DNA of 53,770 nt from Gnetum montanum. Taxonomy: Eukaryota; Streptophyta; Gnetopsida; Gnetales; Gnetaceae. The notes below the pieces were generated by a model. It was given only the letters and a program-made list of their open reading frames with translations, was not told where the DNA came from and ran no database searches. Below, piece by piece: positions 34,502-44,183 of the stretch. The position numbers were made by a program, and so were the translations under genes. Where the stretch lies: contig MNCI01002829.1 in assembly GCA_015680685.1 (NCBI GenBank), positions 168,740 to 222,509 on the forward strand, given 5' to 3'. The stretch's first letter is position 1, and every line of letters starts with the position of its first letter.

Positions 34502-35350
34502 TGATGAGACATAAATTCTTGGCTGGGATATCGCAGCCATGATATTGCATATGCAATATCAAGTACGCGATATCACAACCTAGATACCATATCACAGCCT
34601 GTGTGCTCATATATAAATAAGAGGTAGGCAGATCTGGTGGCCATCTTTTGGAGTCTTGAAGTTTAAGTTTTCAATAGTTTTTAGTACGTCAGTTTTTCCT
34701 CTCAACCCTTTTCTCCTAGGGCATGCCCGCAGTGTGGTGATTGTAATTGTACGACATGCTTATTTGAGTGTGATGTACTTGGACATGCACATGACTGGCA
34801 ATAAAGATTGAGATTACTTCATCATTGCAGCATACACTTAGCTTAATTATTTATTTAATTATTATTTACTGCTTTCTTATTTAATATCTCTCTACCCTTA
34901 TCTCCTAGTAACGTGGAATGAGTATGACTTAATCACGAGCATTTAAGTGTGACTACTTGGTAACTGAGTAGTGTACTTAGGCCATGCGCTTGGTAATCCT
35001 AGTGGTAGTCATGCATGAGGTCCAAGATGTGTACGAATGATTAAGGAATGGATGCTCATTGCACTTAGGCTAGTTAGATTCTCTCTTACACACTCTCTCT
35101 TCTAGTTTAGTCAATATTATTAACCATCATACCCAAGAGTAGCATTAGTGTAGGAACACATCATACACCTCACTCTGGACTAAACCATACGTGACAAAGT
35201 TAACACTAGTCTAGGTGGGAAGACAATGGACTGCGATCTATGAGTAATTGTCTAGATATCACAACTAGTGCATCTATGGAGTTCGACCAGATCGTGCGTG
35301 AAACACTCGTATTCATATGGTTAAGTGTAGGGGTACCTCGCCACTCATCA
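34502..35350 (+). repeat. 3' LTR of A3 (849 bp)
   Basis: Same ends and layout as the 5' LTR. The palindrome array is more decayed (GATATTGCATATGCAATATC at 34541-34560). The TATA box is near 34612. Confidence 0.95.
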
Positions 35351-35355
35351 CAGAG

Positions 35356-36652
35356 TAATATCATAGAAAATCTGCATATAGTTGCAAAGTTCATGCATCA
35401 TCGTCGCATTGCCTTTCTTAAAATAGTTTTGATCAATGAGTTCCATGTTCTTGACTATTGGACACGATATGAGTGGCTACATCATGGATCTTCACATGTG
35501 CATGGTTTCTTGTGGATAGAAGGTGCTCCAAAGGTAGATGAACTTGACCATAATGATCCTCAAGTCATGCATAGGGCAAAGGAATTTTTTGATTCAACTG
35601 CAAATGCATGCAAGCCAGGATTTACAGCTAATGAACATCCAAATAATGTAAGTTCTTATTTATCTTTTTTATTCTTTACACAGTTTTTTTTGCTGATATT
35701 ACTTAAAATACAAATATATTAATTTCTCCATTATTATTATTTTTAATCTGTCTTCTCACTTAGGCTTTATGTGTAAATATGTTCTATCATCCATGTGAGT
35801 TGACTACTGAACAACTACAATGCATGGATCTGGAAACTTATTATGCTGATTTGCTTAAATGCTGTTCAAAGACATACTGTATGCAAACCTAGTGCATGTT
35901 TACAAAAACGTAATAACAAAGAAGTTTGCAGGTGCAACTTTCTAATCAAAATGTTGTATCATTACTATTTCCTCACCATTTCATTCATTTTTATCAGTAA
36001 GTAAACTTTAATTTATCATGGAAAAAAATATAGATATTCAACTTTCGTATTTTTCAATTCTAGGTACAATGTTCCTTGGTCATTATCTTTAGAATCAACT
36101 CTTCAAAGAGATCTAGAAAATAATAATGAGATTACTTATGTTCCTCGAAGAAAAGATTCAAGGCTTAATGTTTATAACAAAATGATGCTTTAGACATGGA
36201 GGGCAAATACAAATTTTTAATCAGTAATGTCACAATATGTTGTCATAAAATATATTGTTAAATATGTAGCTAAAATAGAGAAGAAATCACAATCTTTTTG
36301 TGACATGTTATTGGAAATTTTTGAGTCAAGGGATCCTCATGAAGATGCTTTATCAATCTATAGAAGGCTCATGATGGATGCTATTGCAGACAGAAACATT
36401 GATGCTATGGAGGTCTATCACATGTTGTATGAGCTTCCTTTGGTAGACTGTAGTCATGTTTTTCATACACTCAATGTTTCTCAAGAGGTGTACAAAAAAG
36501 TTCAAATAAATTCAAATGAAACTAATGAAGTTGAATACTATACAACTCTTATTAATATGTATCAAAAACGTCAACTTTTGATGGAGGGTGTCTCATTGCT
36601 ACAGGCTTTTAAAGAGTACAATTGCAACATGAACAATAAGTCCAATTCAAAT
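35356..36652 (+). pseudogene. Helitron Rep domain (block 3)
   Basis: Continues the Helitron gene after A3. YEWLHHGSSHVHGFLWIEG near 35470-35525 contains the H-U-H metal-binding motif (HVH) of rolling-circle Rep. GT-AG bordered AT-rich DNA at 35648-35763 looks like a true intron, since the protein resumes with NMFYHPCELTTEQL. A second intron-like stretch ends at 36064. VPRRKDSRLNVYNKMML leads to the catalytic Tyr region QYVVIKYIVKYVAK (36230-36275), then IYRRLMMDAIADRNI. Scattered stops make it non-functional. Confidence 0.85.
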
Positions 36653-38540
36653 TGAAATCCATGTTACCTAGAGCTAGATGATATTGTCAGATATTATCCT
36701 AAGTTTCTCATCCCACCAAAGCAAGGAGCACAAAAATGGATTGAATACTATTGGGTTATGTTGTTGTTACATTATCTATTTAGAGATTTGAAGTGAGATC
36801 TTGGTTCTAATGATGTGGAAATTGAAATGAAGTGGTTGTATGTTCAACATTTGTATGTAGCATTAGAGATTAATACTAAAGAAGAATTCCAGCAAGCTTT
36901 GGAGGAAGAAAGACAATTTGTGGATGTAACTACCCAAGTGCAAGATCATGATGAATATGATTTTGAAATCCTCAATTGTCATCTCTTATCAATAGGTTGT
37001 TTTCAAAGAATAGAAGTGGAGATGCTTCAGTAACGGGATGTTGATAGAATGCATAATTAGACATTATAGTATCTAGGAGAGGATGTTGCAAAATTCGCTA
37101 CAAGTTTTATTGCCAACAATAAATCAACTCGGTCCATGATTGTTATTGATCGTGACTATAATGCCTACGATTCTGATAAGCTGGGTGCAAAGTAAAAGAA
37201 ATGTTATAATAAAATTATAGGCCACATGATGTTTTCACAGTCAACAGATGAAGTTGTTTCCCCTTTAAGAATGATTATCTAGGGAACAGCTGGTACGAGA
37301 AAGTCATTTCTCATAGGTGTTCTTTGTAATGCTTTCATGAAATACTGCAATGAAAAACATAATTCTTTACTTGTAATGGCACCCATAGGAGCTGCAACAT
37401 TTAACATTAATGCAACAACCATTCATTTTAGTTTTAACATTGGAATAGGTGCCTACAAAGAGCTCTCTTCATCTACAAAGATAAGTATACAACATTGACT
37501 ATCACAGGTAAGATATATAATAATTGATGAAATGAGTTTTTTGGGAGGATGATTATTACAAAGCATTGATCGACAACTAAGAGAAATTTTGCTAGAACAT
37601 CACAATGAAGTTTTTGGAGGAAGATCAGTTATATTGATAGGTGATTTGGGTCAGCTTCCTCCTGTGCTTGATGTTGTGCCTTATGCATCCAAGAATCTAG
37701 ATATTATAGGGGTTTGACAATCATTTGATACATTTGTCGTTTTAGATGCAATTTTTTGTTAGTTTGGAAATGATCCCCAACAACAAAGATTTAGGAAAGT
37801 ATGGATGTATATTAGAGAAGGAAAAAGCCATGATGAAGATTATAATTTCTTGAATACTTGAATGAATCTTCCATCCACTTCGAGTGGATTAGATGATTTT
37901 GAAGAATTAATGCACTTATATGATACAAAGGATAAAGTCCAATCACACAATAAGAAGATGTTGCAAACAATGCAGACACCTATTGCATTATGTGTAGTAG
38001 ATAAAGATCCCCATGGATTCAGAATCTCAGATGAAGATGGTGATGATATAGAGCGATCTCTACTTATATGTAAACGTGCAAGGGTAATGCTCACAGTTAA
38101 CCTTTGACTTGAAGCAGGATTGGTGAGTGGTGCACTTGGCATGATTCACAGTATTATGTATCCTCAAGGTAAACAACCACTTGCATTACCATCATATGTT
38201 ATTGTTGATTTTGACTCCTACATCAGATGTGCCTTTGATAATGGTCATCCTTATCATGTGCCAATTATACCTGTGGTTCAAGAAGTATCTTGTTAGTTAC
38301 TGTTATGGTTGGCATGGGCCATGTCTATTCATAAATCTCAAGGAATGACACTAGATAAAGCTACCATTGACATTGGTTCAAGAGAAGTTATGGGTCTAAT
38401 GTTTGTTGCATTATCTAGAGTTAAGACCATTAATTCTTTGAAGATTCATCCTCCTTTCTCTGTGTAAAGATACAGAAAGATTTTAGATGCTAAACATCTC
38501 CAAAGTAGAATTCCATAGGAAGTTTGTTTTACTCAATTAG
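36653..38540 (+). pseudogene. Helitron Pif1-type helicase domain (block 4)
   Basis: Superfamily 1B helicase of the Helitron RepHel protein, which would unwind DNA during rolling-circle transposition. Motifs in order: Walker A GTAGTRKS (about 37279-37302, normally GxxGxGKS, so a key Gly is replaced by Arg), Walker B IIIDEMSFLG (about 37520), GDLGQLPPV (about 37640), SIHKSQGMTLDKA (about 38320-38360) and FVALSRVK (about 38402). More than six in-frame stops (for example after MIVIDRD..., in GG-stop-LLQS and NL-stop-LEAG). The 3' end, SRIP...FTQLED, matches the extra tail copies at 16456 and 38936. Confidence 0.9.
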
Positions 38541-39351
38541 AGGATTAGGCATATTGAGTTCACACTTATCATTGTATTTTGCCTTTTGCTCAATCTATTA
38601 TACAACTCTGTAATGTTTGTTGCAATAATTGTGCAATGTATTCCTTCAACAACATATATGAAATATATAAACTTTTATTTTAACTAATTTATGTTTACTA
38701 GTATATATTATTTGGAATGCAAATAGTGATGATAACTTAAGAAATAAAAAAGATAATTAAATTATGTTCGTGGCAATAATTGTGCAATGTATTCCTTCAA
38801 CAACATATATGAAATATATAAACTTTTATTTTAACTAATTTATGTTTACTAGTATATATTATTTGGAATGCAAATAGTGATGATAACTTAATAAATAAAA
38901 AAGATAATTAAATTCTACTCATAGCGCATGAAACTGCTACACAAGAGAACTTACGAGTCTAACGTTTGTTGCATTATCTGGAGCCAAGACCATTGATTCT
39001 TTAAAGATTTATCCTCCTTTCTATGTGTAAAGATATAGAAAGATTTCAAATGTTAAACATCTCCAAAGTAGAATTGCACAAGAAGTTCATTTTGCTCAAT
39101 TGGAGGATTAGGCATATTGAGTTCACACTTATCACTGTATTTTGCCTTTTGCTCAATCTTATTATACAGCTCTGTAATGTTTATTGCAATAATTGTGCCA
39201 TGTATTTCTTCATCAACATATACGAAATATATAAACTTTTATTTTAACCAATTTATGTTTACGAGTATATACTATTTGGAATGCAAATAGTGATGATAAC
39301 TTAAAAAATAAAAAATAATTAAATTCTACTCATAACACTTGAAACCGCTCC
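38540..39351 (+). repeat. Repeated Helitron 3' tail copies
   Basis: The AT-rich tail after the helicase is present at 38540-38760. A partial tandem copy of about 170 bp follows at 38768-38935 (GCAATAATTGTGCAATGTAT twice, same order). A third copy starting with helicase C-terminal codons (TRELTSLTFVALSGAK) occupies 38936-39351. The third copy and the one at 16456-16864 continue into the same ACTAGCTTAGATATA sequence. Confidence 0.85.
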
Positions 39352-39786
39352 ACTAGCTTAGATATATATATATTTATCTATCAATTGGCCAAGATGATTT
39401 TAAAAAATGATGTTAACCAAGCCTAACTACTAGACAAGGTAACAAGATAACTAAAAATGGAATCACTCATCCCTCCTCTAGTTCTCTACCACTTACCCAA
39501 TTTAGTTTTACCCTCTTGGTCAAGTTTTCTCTTTCTTTGTTTGTTCATGGCATTTTTGAGTGTTATTTATGCGAGAGATTTATTTCTCAAAAATGCCATG
39601 AATAAAAAAAGAAAGAGCAAACTTGACTAAGAGGGTAAAACTAAATTGGGTAAGTGGTAGAGAAACAGAGGAGAGATGAGTGATTTCGTTTTTAGTTATC
39701 TTGTTACCTTGTCCAGTAGTCGGCGTTGGTTAACATCATTTTTTTTAAAATCATCTTAGCCAATATATATATATATCTAAGCTAGT
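39352..39786. repeat. Large imperfect palindrome, about 200-bp arms
   Basis: Left arm 39352-39560 starts ACTAGCTTAGATATATATA and ends CATGGCATTTTTGAG. Right arm 39586-39786 starts CTCAAAAATGCCATG and ends TCTAAGCTAGT. The loop is 25 bases. The left arm also occurs in direct orientation at 16865-17143, so one copy flanks the Helitron gene on the left and the inverted copy on the right. Confidence 0.9.
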
Positions 39787-40302
39787 TATTCCTTATTTTA
39801 TGTTTTGCTTTTTTGTTCATTAATTTTTTTGTTTGCAATTGATTTGTCATTTCACATGTGTTATTTTTGTTTTGTTTATTGCTTTTTTATTGATTTGTTT
39901 TCTTATATTTATGTTTAATATTTTTTTGAAATTTTATTTTTGAGTTGTTTTTATTTAATACAATGTTTATTGATTCTATTTGTTGAGTTTGTCATTGGTC
40001 CATTATTTTTATTATAATTTTTGTTGTGTTTGTTATTGTTTTAAGGTTGTTTTTTGATTTTGTATGTTGAAACTTTATAGTGAATATGATTTTATGTTGC
40101 AAGATGTAGTAGTTTATTACTTGTGTGTTTTTATCGTAGTATTTAGAATAATCAGTAAAATAATTATATTTTATGATTATTTTATGCTTGAGACATGTGA
40201 AAAACCTCAATAATGTATAGTTTAGTCCATAACATTCGAAAAAAGTTAATGTTCGATAATATACGATTTAAACTAATAACATTTCAAACAACTGTTATGC
40301 CA
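39787..40302. other. T-rich spacer
   Basis: Long T runs and TTTTTATT-type simple sequence; no gene or recognised element. Confidence 0.6.
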
Positions 40303-41205
40303 TTGATGAGTAGTGGAACAATCCAACGTCCAACCATACAAGTCACAGGTGTTCACGCACAACCAGATCGTAATTCATGGATAAGGTAATGTTAACATGC
40401 TAGGAATTGGTCAATGTTTGAGACTGTTGTCTTCTCACATGGAGTTAGTCAAGTCTATGTGTATGGTTTAGCTCACAATGAGGCATATGATATTTGATGT
40501 TGGTAGGCCATCATTACTTCTAGCAAACATGATGAAAGTGGAAAGGGTTTCTAAATCTGAGTAAAATGAGTAAACAAATCTATCCTAGTCTATGGCGATG
40601 AGTATCCATTCTTGATCTTCTCTACACACCTTGGGCTTTGTGTAAGCACTACTGGGATACCAAGTATACTGCTATTGGGCGTACCCAGCAATAACGCTAC
40701 TAGGTTACCAAGAAATTACACTTAAGTGCTTGAGATCAATTGTACTCATTCTACTTACTAATACAGTAATAGTAAAGTACATAGAAAAGTAAAATATTAA
40801 CTAGAAAACAATAAACAATAAGCTAAGTCAAGACAATAAAGATTATTCGAAGTAAAATGGTAAATTAGGGAACGTTGCAATGGTGAGAAATAGTTCGATC
40901 TTTATTTCTATGCACAAACTATGCCTAAGTACAATCTATTTGAATAAAGATGTTATTCACTAAGTCACACCACACTACGGGCATTCACACTTCTAAGTGC
41001 TAAGTGTAAATTTATAGAATAAAACTAACAGAGTTTAGTTACTACTTGAAATGAAAGTTATGTGAATTGTGTGCCCAAATGTCGTATTTATAGGGTTGCA
41101 CATATCTTGAGATATCATATCAACGATGACATAGCATGTGCTACAATATCGAATAAATGACGTCATTGATGCAATATCGTTGGTGAAGAAAAATTGACTT
41201 TATCA
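40303..41205 (-). repeat. LTR on minus strand (remnant element)
   Basis: Read on the minus strand it starts TGATAAAGTC (41205) and ends ...CTACTCATCA (40303). It contains decayed ATATC-type palindromes, a TATAAATA box (about 41087) and an AATAAAGATC poly(A) region (about 40900). The adjoining purine tract and ORF3 end lie on its right, so it is a 3' LTR on the minus strand. GTAGTGTGGTGTGACT links it to A-type LTRs. Confidence 0.85.
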
Positions 41206-41407
41206 TATCTCCATGATTGACTGAAAACTCGTCCTCGAGTTAAAACAAAATGAGTATAGAGCTCATTATAAAATTAAGAGGTAGATTCAACTATGCATGA
41301 TTAACTAACTATATACATAACACTAAATGCCATAGTGATGTTTTACAAAAAATTGAGACACAATTATATGACAAAATAAAATAAAAACTAAAGAAGCTCG
41401 ATGTAGA

Positions 41408-41925
41408 TTAGGTGGTGCTTGGTGATGGTGGCTCTTCCATCAACTACTTCCCTTTATCATCAAGTTTTTAAAATTTGTATCAATTCAATAGTACTTGATG
41501 CTTCTTTTCCTCTGTTCTAGGATCATGTACCATCCATGCCTGTTGTGCAATGTGTGACGAGGTTAGTACATTTAATGAACATGGTAGTTGCAGAAACATT
41601 TGATTGGCCTTGACATACCACGTCACAAATTAGCTCCTTTCTTCTTCAAATTCTCTGGCCATTTTGTGTAACTCCTAATAATCTAACATTCTTTTGGCCA
41701 ACTTTGCTACAACATCTTTTTGGCCTTATTAGCTTTCCTTAACTAATTCTAATTAAGAGTTTTCCACATGTAGCTTTTGTGAGACATCCTTTATGTCTGC
41801 AAACTCCTTTTCATACAATGCATACACAACTACTACTTGTTGTTGAAGTTCATTCTTGGGCTTACCTACTGTTAACATGGCTAGATTAGTGTTGGTGATT
41901 GTTTGGGACCAGATTGTCAATGTTG
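41408..41925 (-). pseudogene. ORF3 C-terminal fragment (minus strand)
   Basis: Reverse-strand remnant of the ORF3 coiled-coil end. It begins near the codons for CCATGTTAACAGTAGG (41866-41882; compare 6288-6303 in A1) and ends MEEPPSPSTT with a stop at 41408-41410. Intervening residues match the A1 coiled coil with stops. Similarity fades beyond about 41925, so the element is truncated or interrupted. Its presence shows that ORF3 occurs in a further, more diverged lineage. Confidence 0.75.
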
Positions 41926-42588
41926 GGGACCTCTAGTCTCATGACCTTTGGCTCACGGGATGAAGGTATTCTTCAAACATGGTTTAGATGCTTGTTGATC
42001 TCTAGTAACACCAAGGCCTAGATACCTTGAAATAGACTCAGTAGTTATAAAATGAACTAATTGTAAGTATGTGTTTATTGTGAATGTTGAAATGGTTGGG
42101 TTGTGTATGAAATTATAATTGGTTATCATAAACGAAATTCAGGTAACTTTGTCAAATATTATGAGTTATTAAAGGTTCCTATTTTGTCCAATCACTTACT
42201 TTATATAGTCCCTATAGTACATTACTTGTAACAAATAAAACTTTACAAAAAGATTTAAGCACAATTTTTCCAATTTATTCCTAATTTCCCCCAAAGAGAA
42301 AGTTCCACAAGAAAACTAGAAATAGAGCAAGATTCAATGGACTTCGAAAGAGAATGAAAAAAAATCAAAATTGCATAAAATCTCAAATATTTAAGCAAGA
42401 TAAATTAACATGAGGAAACACATTAAAATAAAGCTATTTCTAATTTAATAACTACAAATTATCCAAACTTCCTAAGCTCAACAAGTGATTTCATAGAGAC
42501 AATCTTATTATACTACCAAAAATCGTTGGGTAAACAATAAAGTACGAGTCTCTATTTTGGCTAGTTACTAGTTGTCAAAGATTGCATT
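41926..42588. other. AT-rich spacer, nothing recognised
   Basis: No frame with recognisable content; A-rich runs. It could be unrecognised internal sequence of one of the flanking remnants. Confidence 0.45.
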
Positions 42589-43057
42589 TGATAAATCATG
42601 TTTTTCAATGCTCTGATATTGAGGTGGCCACAATATCAGGTACACAATATCGCAACCCAAGATGCAATATCGTACATTCAATATCGCAGGGTTACTCTCG
42701 AGTCTATAAATACAGCGCTCATGCACATAATTGGGAGTAAGTTTTTGGTAGTCAAGTAGTGAAACTCTTGTAAATTGTTTATTTGAGAATTAGAATATTT
42801 TCCAAGTGTCCACAGCAGGAGGTCTAAGTGTGAATGGATCTTTATTCAAGCATTGATGTACCTAAACACACTAGTGTGTTGGCAATAAAGACGAACTCTT
42901 TAATCCATTCTTTGTAGTACTTGAGACTTTCTTTCTTATGTATTTATATATTGTGATTTCATGCAATTTACATTAATGTTATTAATGTAGTATTTAATTT
43001 TGATCAATCAAGAAAATCATTAAAATACACAAGCATGACCCCTTTGAACATACTTGT
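42589..43057 (+). repeat. 5' part of an LTR interrupted by C4
   Basis: Starts TGATAAATCATG. It carries ACAATATCAGGTACACAATATCG and CAATATCGTACATTCAATATCG (decayed GATATC palindromes), TATAAATACAG near 42706 and GGCAATAAAGACGAAC near 42882. It ends mid-U5 at CCCCTTTGAACATACTTG, where C4 begins. The remainder should lie beyond the window, after C4. Confidence 0.75.
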
Positions 43058-44016
43058 TGATGTAGTGTCATTCAGTCAATGCATCGACTAGGCCGCGTAT
43101 ACGGGGCCACGTATACGCAGCAGCATTGACGCGGGCCAGTCGATGTAGCCTCCCTACGTCAACGTGGCCCCATTTAGGTAGCTACCTATCCCGGCCTATA
43201 AATAAGAGGGCCTTTCATCTCATTTAGGAACCTTTTGAGTAGTTGTAGCAAAGCTCTTGCAGTTTGTTCCCATAGGAGATAGAATATTTTCCAAGTGCCC
43301 GCAGCAGGTGTAAGAAAATTGATAGGCTCTTTATTCGAGCATTGAGGTATCTGAGCCCATTGGCGTCACGGCAATAAAGATGAACTATTCAAGCATTCCT
43401 TGCAGCATTTGGACTTAGCTATTTTATGCATTCAATAGTTTAATATGTTTATGTTTTATTAGTTACTTGTTAATTACTTAATTTTTTCTTATTATGATTT
43501 CAATCGCTATTGTTCATTCGTAGTTCTTAAAAGCCATAAGTATGACCATCTCGAACGTAACTTAAACACTTGGTAAACCCAGTGGTGCTTAACGTCTGGT
43601 AACTCAAAAGTGTTAGGAGATGCTCAGGACGTGCTCAGAAGATGGAATCAGATACTTATGTTAGGAATAGTTAAGATTTAGATTAAGATAATCTTAGATT
43701 AGTTAATATTCTAGCCTTACTTTCCAAGATAATTAGCCGCCCAAAAAGATAATTAAAAACTATAAAAATAATTAGCCTTAGTCTCACTTAACCATCGTAA
43801 ATAGAACCTCACAAGTGAGATTAGGATGACAACGACCGTTCTAACCCAAGGTTTCATCGGTTAGAGTTTGGTATCTGTTAAGTACTTATAGTTTGTAGAT
43901 TTTGACCGAGTGGCATGTGAACACTCGTGATTTGTATGGTTGGGCATAGGGGTACCTAGTCGCTCATCATTGNATGATTTGTATGGTTGGGCATAGGGGT
44001 ACCTAGTCGCTCATCA
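43058..44016 (+). repeat. 5' LTR of C4
   Basis: TGATGTAG...CTCATCA. U3 has two perfect CGTATACG palindromes (43096-43103, 43110-43117) inside larger inverted repeats (CATCGACT...AGTCGATG). TATAAATA is at 43197-43204 and CGGCAATAAAG near 43370. About 46 bp is artificially duplicated around the N at 43973, so true length is about 912 bp. The exact left end (43055 or 43058) is uncertain. Confidence 0.85.
43973..43973. other. N with flanking exact duplication (assembly join)
   Basis: The 45 bases at 43928-43972 recur at 43975-44019. Two contig ends that overlap appear to have been joined with one N and not merged. Confidence 0.85.
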
Positions 44017-44017
44017 T

Positions 44018-44035
44018 TGGCACCATTGCCGGGGA
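44018..44035 (+). other. Primer binding site, tRNA-Asp (C4)
   Basis: TGGCACCATTGCCGGGGA, complementary to plant tRNA-Asp with two transitions. Confidence 0.9.
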
Positions 44036-44183
44036 CTGTGAGTCTTACATGCATCATCTAACCTTAGTGAAATTATCATTCAAGGGATTGGAATGGACCC
44101 AGAATAGAAATATTTACGCACGCTAGGCGGATTAAAAGTAAATATTAAGGTACATCGATTACATGGACCATCTAACGTCCAAC

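Larger units (their letters stand above)
26635..35350 (+). mobile_element. LTR retrotransposon A3 (gag + ORF3, no pol), complete with target duplication
   Basis: 8716-bp element with LTRs 26635-27485 (851 bp) and 34502-35350 (849 bp), TGATGAG...CTCATCA ends and perfect CAGAG target duplication at 26630-26634 and 35351-35355. Internal order equals A1: tRNA-Asp primer site, gag, spacer with internal palindrome/TATA module, ORF3, purine tract. No protease, RT or integrase anywhere. Inserted in the Helitron gene. Along with A1 it defines a family that spread without its own pol. Confidence 0.97.
16456..39786 (+). mobile_element. Helitron-derived region interrupted by B2 and A3
   Basis: Removing B2 (18380-25435) and A3 (26635-35350), each with one target-duplication copy, joins three blocks into the expected order of a plant RepHel gene: N-terminal Cys motif, DUF6570-like region, Helitron-like N domain with an H-U-H motif, Tyr motif, Pif1 helicase. 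The gene is broken by stops. Tail sequence follows the helicase and also occurs upstream of the gene (16456-17143), so the coding region is bounded by direct repeats. Exact Helitron ends (5' TC, 3' hairpin-CTRR) could not be fixed; CTAG occurs at 16867 and 39354 in repeated context. Confidence 0.8.

Noticed and set aside
16865-39786. Helitron region as a TIR DNA transposon because of the inverted arms
   Set aside because: The gene content is clearly Rep plus Pif1 helicase, no transposase is present, and no target duplication around the arms was found.
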